DNA of 64,000 nucleotides from Methanolacinia petrolearia DSM 11571. GTDB taxonomy: Archaea > Halobacteriota > Methanomicrobia > Methanomicrobiales > Methanomicrobiaceae. The notes beneath the pieces are model-generated. The model was not told where the DNA came from, did no database searches, and saw only the letters and a program-made list of their open reading frames with translations. The translations under genes and the position numbers were made by a program. Below are positions 45,175 to 53,924 of this stretch, in pieces. The stretch lies in the NCBI RefSeq assembly GCF_000147875.1, contig NC_014507.1, positions 2,170,001 through 2,234,000 on the forward strand. Direction: 5' to 3'. Positions within the stretch are counted from its first letter, which is position 1; every line of letters begins with the position of its first letter.

Positions 45175-45708
45175 ATGGCTGAAGATAAAATAAGACTAAT
45201 CAGGGCCAGAAACGCCCAGCGTGGGTCCTTTAAGCGCCAGGGTCTTTCCAGGAAGAAGAAACTGGATGACACATGGAGAAGGCCACGCGGTCTCCAGAGC
45301 AAACAGAGGAAAGGGTACCGTGCAAAGGGAGCACACCCGCAGCCGGGCTACGGAAGCCCGAAGGCTGTCCGCGGAATGCACCCGAGCGGCTTTGAGGATG
45401 TACTCGTATACAACCTTGCCGACCTGGAAAACCTGAACCCTGAAATACAGGCAATCAGGATCGCCTCTACAGTCGGAAACAAGAAGAGAGAGGAGATCCA
45501 GAAAAAAGCCGAAGAGCTCGGATTCAGGGTCCTGAACCAGAAGGAAGTTATCAAACCTTCAGAGAAGAAAGCGGCAAAGGCCGAAGAGAAATCTGAAGAG
45601 GAAGTTTCCGAAGAGGAAGAAGCCACCGAAGAGACCGAACCTGAAGAGGAAGAGGTCGTCGAAGAGGCTGAAGCCGCAGAGGAAGAAGAGGTGAAGAGCG
45701 ATGAGTGA
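45175..45708 (+). CDS. rpl32e: Ribosomal protein eL32 with long acidic tail
   Basis: Large-subunit protein, 177 residues. Residues 1-125 are the eL32 domain ([38 protein letters not shown]). The last ~50 residues are almost only E, K, A, S, V and T ([19 protein letters not shown]), which is unusual for a basic rRNA-binding protein. The tail is encoded in frame without sign of a frameshift and overlaps eL19 by 8 nt. Confidence 0.95.
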   Translation: MAEDKIRLIRARNAQRGSFKRQGLSRKKKLDDTWRRPRGLQSKQRKGYRAKGAHPQPGYGSPKAVRGMHPSGFEDVLVYNLADLENLNPEIQAIRIASTVGNKKREEIQKKAEELGFRVLNQKEVIKPSEKKAAKAEEKSEEEVSEEEEATEETEPEEEEVVEEAEAAEEEEVKSDE

Positions 45709-46153
45709 CCTTAAGAACCAGAAGAGAATAGCAGCAGCAGTTCTTAAATGCGGAGTACACAGGGTCAAACTCAGTGAAGACCGCGGCGAGGATATTGCAA
45801 ATGCAATCTCACGCGAAGATATCAGGGGCCTCATCGAAGATGGTGCAATCAGCGCAAAACCCGTCCAGGGTGTAAGCCGCGGAAGAGCGAGAGAACTCGC
45901 CAAAAAACGCGGATACGGACACCGCAAGGGACAGGGAAGCAGGAAAGGTGCAAAGGGAGCACGCACTCCGTCCAAGCGGACATGGATCAAAAAGATCCGT
46001 GCAATCAGGAGAGAGCTCCGTGCACTGCGTGACTCCGGCGAGATCGACGCACACTTATACAGGATCATGTACAGGAAGGCAGCAGGCGGTCAGTTCAGGA
46101 GCGTAGCCCATATGAAGGCTCAGCTCGAGCAGATCTCAGGGAGGATGGAATAA
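45701..46153 (+). CDS. rpl19e: Ribosomal protein eL19
   Basis: Long helical large-subunit protein, 150 residues ([40 protein letters not shown]). Abuts uL18 directly. Confidence 0.96.
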   Translation: MSDLKNQKRIAAAVLKCGVHRVKLSEDRGEDIANAISREDIRGLIEDGAISAKPVQGVSRGRARELAKKRGYGHRKGQGSRKGAKGARTPSKRTWIKKIRAIRRELRALRDSGEIDAHLYRIMYRKAAGGQFRSVAHMKAQLEQISGRME

Positions 46154-46681
46154 ATGGCAACCGGACCAAGGTACTTCGTCTCGTTCCGCAGGAGAAGAGA
46201 AGGGAAGACCAACTACTACAGCCGTTTAAAGCTTCTCCTCTCTGGAAAACCCAGAATGGTTGTCAGGAAGACAAACAGGCACATCATATGCCAGCTTGTC
46301 GAAGCAAAGATGGAAGGCGACAGGACACTTGTTGCCGCAAACTCGAGTGAACTTGTAAAATACGGTTACAAGGGTTCGCTTGCAAACACCCCCGCAGCAT
46401 ACCTCACCGGAATGCTCTTTGCCGTAAAGGCATTCAACGCGGGATACGAAACGGCGATTCTCGATATCGGACTGCACCGTGCAACATACGGGGCAAAGGT
46501 CTTTGCAGCACTCAGAGGAGCGGTCGACGCAGGATTAGATATTCCACACAATCCGGATATCCTCCCTGCCGATGAGAGAGTAAAGGGCTCTCACATTGCA
46601 GAGTACGCTCCCGAGAGAGCAGGAGATCTCGTGGAGAATGTCGAAGCCGTTCAGGATGCAATAATGAAGGAGCTGAAATAA
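46154..46681 (+). CDS. rpl18: Ribosomal protein uL18
   Basis: 5S rRNA-binding protein, 175 residues ([39 protein letters not shown]), archaeal/L5e type. Shares one base with uS5. Confidence 0.96.
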   Translation: MATGPRYFVSFRRRREGKTNYYSRLKLLLSGKPRMVVRKTNRHIICQLVEAKMEGDRTLVAANSSELVKYGYKGSLANTPAAYLTGMLFAVKAFNAGYETAILDIGLHRATYGAKVFAALRGAVDAGLDIPHNPDILPADERVKGSHIAEYAPERAGDLVENVEAVQDAIMKELK

Positions 46682-47298
46682 TGGCCTTTGAACAGGAAGA
46701 ATGGATTCCTCTCACCGGTCTTGGAAAACAGGTGGCAGCGGGAGAGATCTCCGGACTTGATGAAGTTCTTGAGAGCGGAAGGCCTATCAAGGAACCACAG
46801 ATCGTCGATTACTTCCTCCCCGACCTCGAGGACGACGTACTTGACATCAACATGGTGCAGAGGATGACAGACAGCGGAAGGCGTGTAAAATTCCGCTGTG
46901 TCGTAGTTGTAGGAAACCGTAACGGCTACATCGGTTTCGGCCAGGGCAAGGACGTTCAGGTCGGAAACGCCATCAAGAAGGCGATCGATAACGCCAAGAT
47001 CAATATCATCAAGGTAAAGAGAGGCTGCGGCAGCTGGGAATGCGGATGCGGAGAAGGACACTCGCTCCCGTTCCGTGTAATAGGAAAAGCAGGCAGCGTC
47101 AAGGTTACTCTCATGCCGGCACCCCAGGGAATAGGCCTTGTTACCGGTGACATCGGAAAGAAGGTGCTCGAACTTGCAGGTGTAAAGGACATCTGGTCAT
47201 CAGCAGACGGCCAGACGAGGACCACAATCAACTATGCGAAGGCAACCTTCAACGCACTCAAGGAGTCTAACCTTGTAAGAACCGGAGGGTCGAAGTAA
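46681..47298 (+). CDS. rps5: Ribosomal protein uS5
   Basis: Small-subunit accuracy protein, 205 residues ([37 protein letters not shown], the archaeal Cys-rich loop). Shares one base with uL30. Confidence 0.96.
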   Translation: MAFEQEEWIPLTGLGKQVAAGEISGLDEVLESGRPIKEPQIVDYFLPDLEDDVLDINMVQRMTDSGRRVKFRCVVVVGNRNGYIGFGQGKDVQVGNAIKKAIDNAKINIIKVKRGCGSWECGCGEGHSLPFRVIGKAGSVKVTLMPAPQGIGLVTGDIGKKVLELAGVKDIWSSADGQTRTTINYAKATFNALKESNLVRTGGSK

Positions 47299-47759
47299 TG
47301 TACTTTGTAGTTCAGGTCAGGGGTGTTGTCAACACCCGTAAAGAGATCAAGGACACCCTCAAGATGCTCCGCCTTCACCACGTCAACCACTGCGTAATAA
47401 TCCCCGACACACCGGCATACACAGGTATGATAAGGAAAGTCAAGGATTACGTGGCATACGGCGAGGCAACACCCGAGATCCTCTCGACGCTCCTTGAGAC
47501 ACGCGGACGTCTTACCGGCGATGAGAAGCTTACCGATGAATACATCAAAGAGAACTCGAAATACGACGGCATCGAATCTTTCGCAGGCGCCGTATGCAGC
47601 GGGGAAGCCCAGTTCAACGACATCCCACGATTAAAACCGGTTCTCAGGCTTCACCCGCCAAGAAAGGGATACAAGTCAATCAAGCGCACGTACCAGCAGG
47701 GCGGCGCTCTTGGCAACTACGGTAGCGATATCGGGAATCTTCTCTACAGGATGAGGTGA
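47298..47759 (+). CDS. rpl30: Ribosomal protein uL30
   Basis: Large-subunit protein, 153 residues, the long archaeal/L7-type form ([39 protein letters not shown]). Confidence 0.96.
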   Translation: MYFVVQVRGVVNTRKEIKDTLKMLRLHHVNHCVIIPDTPAYTGMIRKVKDYVAYGEATPEILSTLLETRGRLTGDEKLTDEYIKENSKYDGIESFAGAVCSGEAQFNDIPRLKPVLRLHPPRKGYKSIKRTYQQGGALGNYGSDIGNLLYRMR

Positions 47760-47766
47760 ATCGGAG

Positions 47767-48192
47767 ATGCCTGTTAACAAGAGATCAAAATACCGCGGAT
47801 CACGCACATGCGGCGGTGGAACACACAAAAACCGCAGAGGTGCAGGAAACAGGGGCGGAAAAGGCCGTGCAGGACACAGGGACCACAGGTTTACCCACTT
47901 CCTGCTCGCTGATGAGGTTCATAACGGAAAGCACGGGTTCTTCCAACAGAATGCTTCAAAAGTAAAGGCAATCGATGTTGGAAAGCTCGACCAGATGGCA
48001 GATGACCTTGTGGCCTGCGGCGCCGCAACCCTTGAAGGTGATTCAATCACAATCGATGCAGAACAGATCGGAATTGATAAAATACTTGGAGGGGGAAAAA
48101 TTACTCATAAACTGATAATTACCGCCAAGGAATTTTCCGAATCTGCGAGATCGAAGATCGAGGAGAGCGGCGGTCAGGCTCTAACCGCCTAA
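47767..48192 (+). CDS. rpl15: Ribosomal protein uL15
   Basis: Large-subunit assembly protein, 141 residues, glycine/arginine-rich start (KYRGSRTCGGGTHKNRRGAG). Last ribosomal protein of the operon. Confidence 0.95.
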   Translation: MPVNKRSKYRGSRTCGGGTHKNRRGAGNRGGKGRAGHRDHRFTHFLLADEVHNGKHGFFQQNASKVKAIDVGKLDQMADDLVACGAATLEGDSITIDAEQIGIDKILGGGKITHKLIITAKEFSESARSKIEESGGQALTA

Positions 48193-48207
48193 AATTTTTG
48201 GTGAACC

Positions 48208-49641
48208 ATGGGACAAATGCTGGATCGAATGGAGCCCTTACTTGCGGCCATGCCCGCTGTAAAGGCACCCGAAGGACACGTCCACTTCAAGAACAAGATG
48301 TTGTGGACCGCTGCAGTACTAATACTGTATTTTATTCTGACCAATGTACAGATCTTCGGGCTGAGTCCCGACTCTCAGGATCTGCTTGGTATGTACCGAA
48401 CATTGCTCGCAGGAGCATACGGGTCCTTACTCCACCTGGGTATCGGACCTATAGTTACAGCATCAATCGTCCTCCAGCTTTTAAACGGTGCCGACCTTCT
48501 AGGCATCAATACCTCTGAAACACGCGGGCAGGTCATGTACATGGGCCTGCAGAAACTGCTTATCTTCGTGATGATCGTTCTCGAAGCGGCACCGAACGTT
48601 ATAGGCGGATTCCTTCAGCCGAGCACTCAGGTTGCAATGGATTTCTTCGGTGGCAGCACGACTATGGTCACTTTGCTTATATTCCTCCAGTTGTGCATAG
48701 GCGGCGTCCTCATATTCCTTATGGACGAAGTCGTCACAAAATGGGGAGTAGGCTCCGGAGTCGGACTTTTCATTGTAGCCGGTATATCCCAGGGGCTGAT
48801 GAACGGTTTCCTAAACTGGGACAAAGCAACCGATAACTTTTCAGAGGGTTTCTTCCCCAGACTCTTTGAAGTTCTTACACAGGGGGCGAACTTCATCGAT
48901 TATTTCGGTCTGGATCTTCTTGCATTATTTACGACATTACTGATATTCGGAATCGTCGTATATGCAGAGTCCACAAGGATCGAGATCCCGCTTGCACATT
49001 CTGCAGTAAGAGGCGCACGCGGAAGATTCCCTGTAAAGCTCATCTATGCCAGTGTCCTGCCGATGATTCTCGTAAGGGTCCTTCAGGCTAACTGGCAGAT
49101 GTTCGGACTTTTCCTTAACAACATAGGAATTACCATACTTGGAGAATTTGACGGTCAGAACCCGGTCAACGGTATAATGTATGTCACCGCTCCGATCAAC
49201 AGTCCTGAAAACTGGATGTGGTGGCTGTCTGACCTTGGCCATCCTGTATGGGAGGTCATCCTCAGGATGGGAATCGATTTCTTCGTAATGGTCATCGGAG
49301 GTGCGATATTCGCATTGTTCTGGGTCAAGACCGCCGGTCTCGACTCATCGCATGTCGCAAAGCAGATCCAGAGAAGCGGAATGCACATTCCGGGATACAG
49401 GCGCAACGAGCAGGTTCTTGTAAAATACCTCGACAGGTACATCCCGAGAGTTACCGTCATAGGCGGAGTTGCAGTGGGATTCCTCAGTGTTCTCGCCAAC
49501 TATCTCGGTGTCATTGGTTCTGTCGGCGGAACAGGATTGCTTCTGACCGTAAGTATAGTATACAGGCTGTATGAAGAGATTGCAAACGAACAGATCATGG
49601 AAATGTATCCGTTTATGCGCGGATTCTTCGGAAAAGAATAA
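48208..49641 (+). CDS. secY: Preprotein translocase subunit SecY (Sec61 alpha)
   Basis: Pore of the Sec translocon through which the secreted proteins and pilins of this window would pass. 477 residues with ten membrane helices; plug-region helix after the first helix, cytosolic loops RIEIPLAHSAVRGARGRF and KQIQRSGMHIPGYRRNEQV that bind the ribosome. GGTG precedes the ATG at 9 nt. Confidence 0.96.
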   Translation: MGQMLDRMEPLLAAMPAVKAPEGHVHFKNKMLWTAAVLILYFILTNVQIFGLSPDSQDLLGMYRTLLAGAYGSLLHLGIGPIVTASIVLQLLNGADLLGINTSETRGQVMYMGLQKLLIFVMIVLEAAPNVIGGFLQPSTQVAMDFFGGSTTMVTLLIFLQLCIGGVLIFLMDEVVTKWGVGSGVGLFIVAGISQGLMNGFLNWDKATDNFSEGFFPRLFEVLTQGANFIDYFGLDLLALFTTLLIFGIVVYAESTRIEIPLAHSAVRGARGRFPVKLIYASVLPMILVRVLQANWQMFGLFLNNIGITILGEFDGQNPVNGIMYVTAPINSPENWMWWLSDLGHPVWEVILRMGIDFFVMVIGGAIFALFWVKTAGLDSSHVAKQIQRSGMHIPGYRRNEQVLVKYLDRYIPRVTVIGGVAVGFLSVLANYLGVIGSVGGTGLLLTVSIVYRLYEEIANEQIMEMYPFMRGFFGKE

Positions 49642-49656
49642 AGGAAAGGTCTTAAA

Positions 49657-50226
49657 ATGGGGAAAAGAGTGGTTATCACCGGTGTACCCGGTGTAGGAAA
49701 GACGACTGTAATCGACGGTACAAAAGAAAAGCTAAAGGAAGAGAATATCGACTATACCTCGATCAACTTCGGCACATGTATGTTTGAGGTTGCATGCGAA
49801 CAGGGCAAGGTCAAGAACCGCGATGAAATGCGTAAACTGGATCAAATGGAACAGAAAGAGCTGCAGAAGACTGCGGCCCAGCTGATCGCCAAGATCCAGG
49901 ACAACGTAATTGTCGACACACACTGCACGGTCAGCACACCGGGCGGATACCTGCCCGGACTCCCCTCCTGGGTTCTCCAGGAGATGAAACCCGACATGGT
50001 CATTCTCGTTGAAACGGATGTGGATCAGATTCTTATGAGAAGGATGAAAGATGATACACGCGAGAGAGACACGGAAGGATATATCTCCATTAAAGATCAC
50101 CAGGACTATAACCGCTTTATGGCAGCTGCATATTCAATGTATACCGGATGCACTGTCAAGATAATAAAGAACCAGGACTTCCTCCTGGAGAAATCCATCG
50201 AAGAAATGATGGATATTCTGAGGTGA
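49657..50226 (+). CDS. adkA: Adenylate kinase, archaeal type
   Basis: Makes 2 ADP from ATP and AMP. 189 residues; P-loop GVPGVGKTT (8-16), DTHCTVSTPGGYLPGLP in the AMP-binding part, lid region RRMKDDTRERDTE. It belongs to the archaeal trimeric family rather than the bacterial one. GGAAAG lies before the ATG. It usually follows secY in archaea. Confidence 0.92.
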   Translation: MGKRVVITGVPGVGKTTVIDGTKEKLKEENIDYTSINFGTCMFEVACEQGKVKNRDEMRKLDQMEQKELQKTAAQLIAKIQDNVIVDTHCTVSTPGGYLPGLPSWVLQEMKPDMVILVETDVDQILMRRMKDDTRERDTEGYISIKDHQDYNRFMAAAYSMYTGCTVKIIKNQDFLLEKSIEEMMDILR

Positions 50227-50236
50227 ATCAGGCTCC

Positions 50237-50836
50237 ATGTCACAGGCAAAAACCGGCGGCGGAATGTTTACATTCCTGATAATAATGGTCATCGTGATGA
50301 TAATCTACAGTGTCCAGACCTTAAGGGATGGAGTAGCCGCCGGAGCAGGCCTCATTCTCGAACCTATTACAATCCTGCTTGGTTTCAACTGGCTTGTCAC
50401 GATTCTTGTTCTTGCAGCAATTACAGGATGCTACTCATCGCTTCTCCAGAAGTACACAATCGATTACGAGAAGATGCAGCGTGTACAGAAGAAGATGAAA
50501 GAATTTCAGAAGGATTTCAGGGAAGCGCAGCTGGCCGGGGATGAAAAGAGAATCCGCAAGATGAAAGATAAGCAGCAAAAGATGATGGAAGAACAGATGC
50601 AGATGTCGCAGGAGCAGTTCAAGCCCATGGCATGGATAATGATTATTACCATCCCGATATTCCTGTGGCTCCTCAGCAAGGCACACGAGATGGGCGAAGC
50701 TACATTCGCTATAGGCGGAACTATTAATCTTGCAGATCCGCTCTTCTTCCTGCCGGCATGGATCATATGGTATATGCTCTGCTCTCTTGCGCTCAGCCAG
50801 ATTATCAGGAAGACTCTTGATATCGGGGGGTTGTGA
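50237..50836 (+). CDS. EMC3/TMCO1 (DUF106) membrane protein insertase-like protein
   Basis: Archaeal member of the Oxa1/YidC/EMC3 superfamily, thought to insert membrane proteins. 199 residues: helix at 10-27, a second about 45-65, a charged coiled-coil (residues ~70-125, KMQRVQKKMKEFQKDFREAQ) and two helices near the end. Follows secY and adkA and overlaps cmk by 4 nt, in line with a role together with the translocon. Confidence 0.85.
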   Translation: MSQAKTGGGMFTFLIIMVIVMIIYSVQTLRDGVAAGAGLILEPITILLGFNWLVTILVLAAITGCYSSLLQKYTIDYEKMQRVQKKMKEFQKDFREAQLAGDEKRIRKMKDKQQKMMEEQMQMSQEQFKPMAWIMIITIPIFLWLLSKAHEMGEATFAIGGTINLADPLFFLPAWIIWYMLCSLALSQIIRKTLDIGGL

Positions 50837-51363
50837 TGCGGATAACCGTAAGCGGACCGCCCGGAAGCGGAACAACATCATTATCAAAACAACTTTCTGA
50901 AAAACTTTCTTTTGAACTTATCTCGGCAGGAGAGGTATTCCGATCTCTTGCGGCAGAGAGAGGTCTGAGCCTGATAGAATTCGGAAGCCTGTGCGAAAGC
51001 GATCCTTCAGTCGACCGTCTTATCGACGAGAGGCAGAAGGAAAGAGGAGAGGCCGGAGACGACATCATCGTCGAGGGCAGACTTGCAGGACATATGATCG
51101 ATAACGCCGATCTCAGGATCTGGATCGCGGCTTCGGTAGAATGCCGGACACAGAGGATCTCAGAGCGGGAGAACATCGATTTCGAAGCATCAAAAGCAGA
51201 GACCATAGTCCGCGAGAAGTCGGAGGCAGAAAGATACCGTAAATACTACGGGATCGAGATCAATGACCTGTCGATCTACGATCTGGTTATCAACTCCGAA
51301 AAGTGGGGCAGGGAAGAGCTTGCCTTCGTCGTAAATACGGCGATTGAAAACATTAAAATTTAA
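50833..51363 (+). CDS. cmk: Cytidylate kinase
   Basis: Phosphorylates CMP/dCMP. 176 residues, archaeal short form; P-loop GPPGSGTTS (7-15) with the GTTS variant usual for archaeal Cmk, EGRLAGHM in the substrate region and RENIDFEASKAETIVREKSE near the lid. Starts ATG in the preceding stop (ATGCGG, after GGGGGTTGTG). Last gene of the operon. The cbf5 gene that often follows is absent here. Confidence 0.92.
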   Translation: MMRITVSGPPGSGTTSLSKQLSEKLSFELISAGEVFRSLAAERGLSLIEFGSLCESDPSVDRLIDERQKERGEAGDDIIVEGRLAGHMIDNADLRIWIAASVECRTQRISERENIDFEASKAETIVREKSEAERYRKYYGIEINDLSIYDLVINSEKWGREELAFVVNTAIENIKI

Positions 51364-51675
51364 ACACTCGATTTTCAACAACTCGGATTTTGCCGATTTT
51401 TTTTACTCACTTCCTTCGCATTGAGTATTATTTCTCAGTATATCTTCAGTCGGCGTTGAAATGCACCGGCTCACTTTTTGGATGCTGTGAAACAGAGAAG
51501 GTTTTATGAAATTTTCTGTTAGCATGCCGGACAATTCAATACTTCAGGTATTGTGCATGAACCTTCCATTAAACCGTTTAAAGGGTTTATCCAGTAAAAA
51601 TCCGGTTTTTCCCTATTGCACAGGATCTAAAATACGAGAATAAGAAAAATGAGAAGAATCTCATGCAGGTAAATA
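51364..51675. other. Convergent intergenic region with terminators
   Basis: 312 bases with no gene. A T8 run at 51397-51404 follows a weak CGG/CCG stem and should end the ribosomal operon. A hairpin CAATAC/GTATTG lies near 51537-51553, and T-rich sequence on the minus strand (51640-51660) may end the leftward pilus operon. Confidence 0.5.
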
Positions 51676-52146
51676 TCAGGGAACCAGAATAGAGCCTGTT
51701 GACATCAGAGTATTTGTCCTGTGATCGTAAACCGCGTAATCCAGGTGCTCCCCGGAGGAGATTACAAATGAATCCCATCCCAAACTGTTCGTATAATCCG
51801 AGATCAGTTTGAACCTGCCCCCGACGACAACGATGCCGTCACCGGAATAACTTTCAAATCGTGTGCTGTTCGAACCATAGACCTGTATTCCGTCACCAGG
51901 ATTCTCCTGAATGCCGAGGCTTATCATAATTCTCTCAAGCGGAACGGAATCCCCCAGGGTATTATCAAAGATGATATAGTTGCCCGATATTTCCGAAACG
52001 GTGATAGATGACTTGATCGGCTTAGTCTGACTGCTATTCAGGCCGTTTGCAGCTGCAACAACCAGTCCCGCAATAAGAAGGGTGATCGTAAGCATCAGGA
52101 GAACGCCTACCACCTCCGAAACTGCTGAATCTTTCGATTTCATCAT
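51676..52146 (-). CDS. Type IV pilin-like protein (minor), leftward operon
   Basis: Archaeal type IV pilin-like protein, 156 residues. Class III signal: short basic start MMKSKDSA, then VSEVVGVLLMLTITLLIAGL as the hydrophobic helix that remains in the pilus core. The rest is a beta-rich head. Last gene of the operon; begins in the stop of its upstream neighbour (ATGA). Likely a minor or tip subunit since it is grouped with other diverse pilins and the platform protein. Confidence 0.75.
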   Translation of the reverse strand: MMKSKDSAVSEVVGVLLMLTITLLIAGLVVAAANGLNSSQTKPIKSSITVSEISGNYIIFDNTLGDSVPLERIMISLGIQENPGDGIQVYGSNSTRFESYSGDGIVVVGGRFKLISDYTNSLGWDSFVISSGEHLDYAVYDHRTNTLMSTGSILVP

Positions 52147-52616
52147 TTTTCCTCCAGGATTATATTAGATCTGTATATTACCGAACCGGACGGCAGATCA
52201 TAAACTGATATCTCCACTGGTGTCCGGTTCGCGATATAGCCTGCCAGCTCTTCTGTGGTCAGGCCCATAAGTTTTGCAGTTTCGGCCCGATCAGGGGTTG
52301 TAACCTTTGATCCGGCATAAAATTTCTCACTCTGAATTTCGGACAACATGAATATGCCTTCTTTATCATCCACAAATGTGACGATTTGGGTGTTCCCGGG
52401 ACTAAGGGCCTCGCCGCTCCTGTGTTCAAAGATTATTGAAAAATTCGGACCTCCCCCCGCCGTGTAAACGGCAAGTTCCGCCGACGGGGAATGTGCGGGC
52501 GCTCTTACAAGCCCTCCTGCATATGCGGAAAGAAGAGCGGCGATTACAATCAGTAAAGAGAGCATAACCATGACGCCGACGACTGCCGATACCGCATGGC
52601 AGGGATTACATCTCAT
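52143..52616 (-). CDS. Type IV pilin-like protein (minor), leftward operon
   Basis: 157 residues with N-terminal MRCNPCHAVSAVVGVMVMLS followed by a hydrophobic helix, the pattern of archaeal pilins. Two Cys before the processing site (RCNPC) are unusual. Soluble head beta-rich, no known domain. Overlaps both neighbours by 4 nt (ATGA), so stoichiometric expression is likely. Confidence 0.72.
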   Translation of the reverse strand: MRCNPCHAVSAVVGVMVMLSLLIVIAALLSAYAGGLVRAPAHSPSAELAVYTAGGGPNFSIIFEHRSGEALSPGNTQIVTFVDDKEGIFMLSEIQSEKFYAGSKVTTPDRAETAKLMGLTTEELAGYIANRTPVEISVYDLPSGSVIYRSNIILEEK

Positions 52617-53425
52617 ACGACGCTCACCTCAACTTCAAGACAATCGATCTCAAGGTTATCACCGGTCGATACCGAAAAACTTCTGTAAAATCCGCTACCT
52701 CCGGTCATAACGATCGTACCGTCATCCGAAAAAGTATGAGTGTAAAGAGGAGTCCCGCTGTTCCGGGCATCAAGACTCAGTGCGGCCGAACCCGAACCGC
52801 TTACGGAATCCGGACTTACCAGAGTCATTGTAATGATCTGCATGGTAATGCTCCCGGCATTCTCCTCGTATGTCCCTGCCATGTATGACAGGCGATCTTC
52901 GATCTTTTTTCTTTCATTATCCGTTCCATCGCCAACAGAGTTCAGGCTCAATGAAGCCGGTGCAATCTTGTCAGTATTGTCTTTAGTCACCCAGACCGTA
53001 CCGTTCTCGTAGCGGTATCCCTGCAGTTCCCATGAAGAGAAATATGGAGTATAACTGACGCACACCGTTTCGACAGGAATTTCCCGGATTGCGATTCCGT
53101 TTTCATAAATAGTCAGCATCCCAACAGTCGTATTTGCCAGATCAATTCTGCCTCCCGACTCTGAAGCGCTCAGGAGAATGTCCCCTCCCCCAAGAATCAA
53201 CGGCTCACTGAACTGAGCAGGCCTCCCGATACTGTATATGTTCTCTACATCGGCGGAGAACCTGAGAAAGGAATACCTGACGTCCTTGTTATGGAGAATC
53301 TCGGACTGCTGCTTCAGGCCGGGAACATATGTCGAAGTATAAACCGCTACGCAGGTCGCAAGGATCGCCAGTATAAGCATCATTGCAACAACAGTGGATA
53401 CAGCCCTTTCAGTGTCTTTTTTCAT
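52613..53425 (-). CDS. Pilin-like protein with large head, leftward operon
   Basis: 270 residues. Start MKKDTERAVSTVVAMMLILA plus helix; the longest of the four, with a head of about 235 residues rich in Ser, Gly and beta strands. The AVSTVV variant replaces the usual VSPVVG. It resembles archaeal proteins annotated only as type IV pilin or DUF7289-like; assignment is tentative. Overlaps the next gene by 4 nt. Confidence 0.68.
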   Translation of the reverse strand: MKKDTERAVSTVVAMMLILAILATCVAVYTSTYVPGLKQQSEILHNKDVRYSFLRFSADVENIYSIGRPAQFSEPLILGGGDILLSASESGGRIDLANTTVGMLTIYENGIAIREIPVETVCVSYTPYFSSWELQGYRYENGTVWVTKDNTDKIAPASLSLNSVGDGTDNERKKIEDRLSYMAGTYEENAGSITMQIITMTLVSPDSVSGSGSAALSLDARNSGTPLYTHTFSDDGTIVMTGGSGFYRSFSVSTGDNLEIDCLEVEVSVV

Positions 53426-53916
53426 GATAAGGTCACTCCATCATACGCTGCGATGACTTTTTCAGAGCACCTGAGGCGAATATCGTATTTTCCCAAATCA
53501 ATAGACGAAGGCAGTTCGGCTTCAATTCTGCACCCCAGATCGAAAACATTTGAAAGGTCGCTGTAATAGCCTGATGTTGAATTGTATGCATGAATTATGA
53601 GATCTTCAGGCGGTATTGTCACAGTTGTTCCATCCCACTCGGACTTCATAATATAAACGCTCAGGTCTCTTTTATCGATCCAGTCTCCCCCGTGATGCCA
53701 GAAAAAGATGCAGTCCGGGTCCGTGCTTGTGTTCATTGAAATATCAATAACCGTTTCACGCTCTCCCGGAAGCAGGTTGAAAGCGGATGCCAACATGATC
53801 GATACGAGGATTACGACAAGAACGAGTAAGAGCATCTCGCCTACAACGGATGTAATTGCATCCTCCCTCCCTATGGCTTCAGGCCATTTCCCTACTGTAA
53901 CAATATTCGATCTCAT
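53422..53916 (-). CDS. Type IV pilin-like protein (minor), leftward operon
   Basis: 164 residues with a longer N-terminal cytoplasmic stretch (about 20 residues) before AITSVVGEMLLLVLVVILVS, so processing would remove a longer leader than in its neighbours. Head domain beta-rich with WHHGGDWIDKRDLSVYIM typical of archaeal pilin families. Lies 8 nt after the platform gene. Confidence 0.72.
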   Translation of the reverse strand: MRSNIVTVGKWPEAIGREDAITSVVGEMLLLVLVVILVSIMLASAFNLLPGERETVIDISMNTSTDPDCIFFWHHGGDWIDKRDLSVYIMKSEWDGTTVTIPPEDLIIHAYNSTSGYYSDLSNVFDLGCRIEAELPSSIDLGKYDIRLRCSEKVIAAYDGVTLS

Positions 53917-53924
53917 GAATCACC

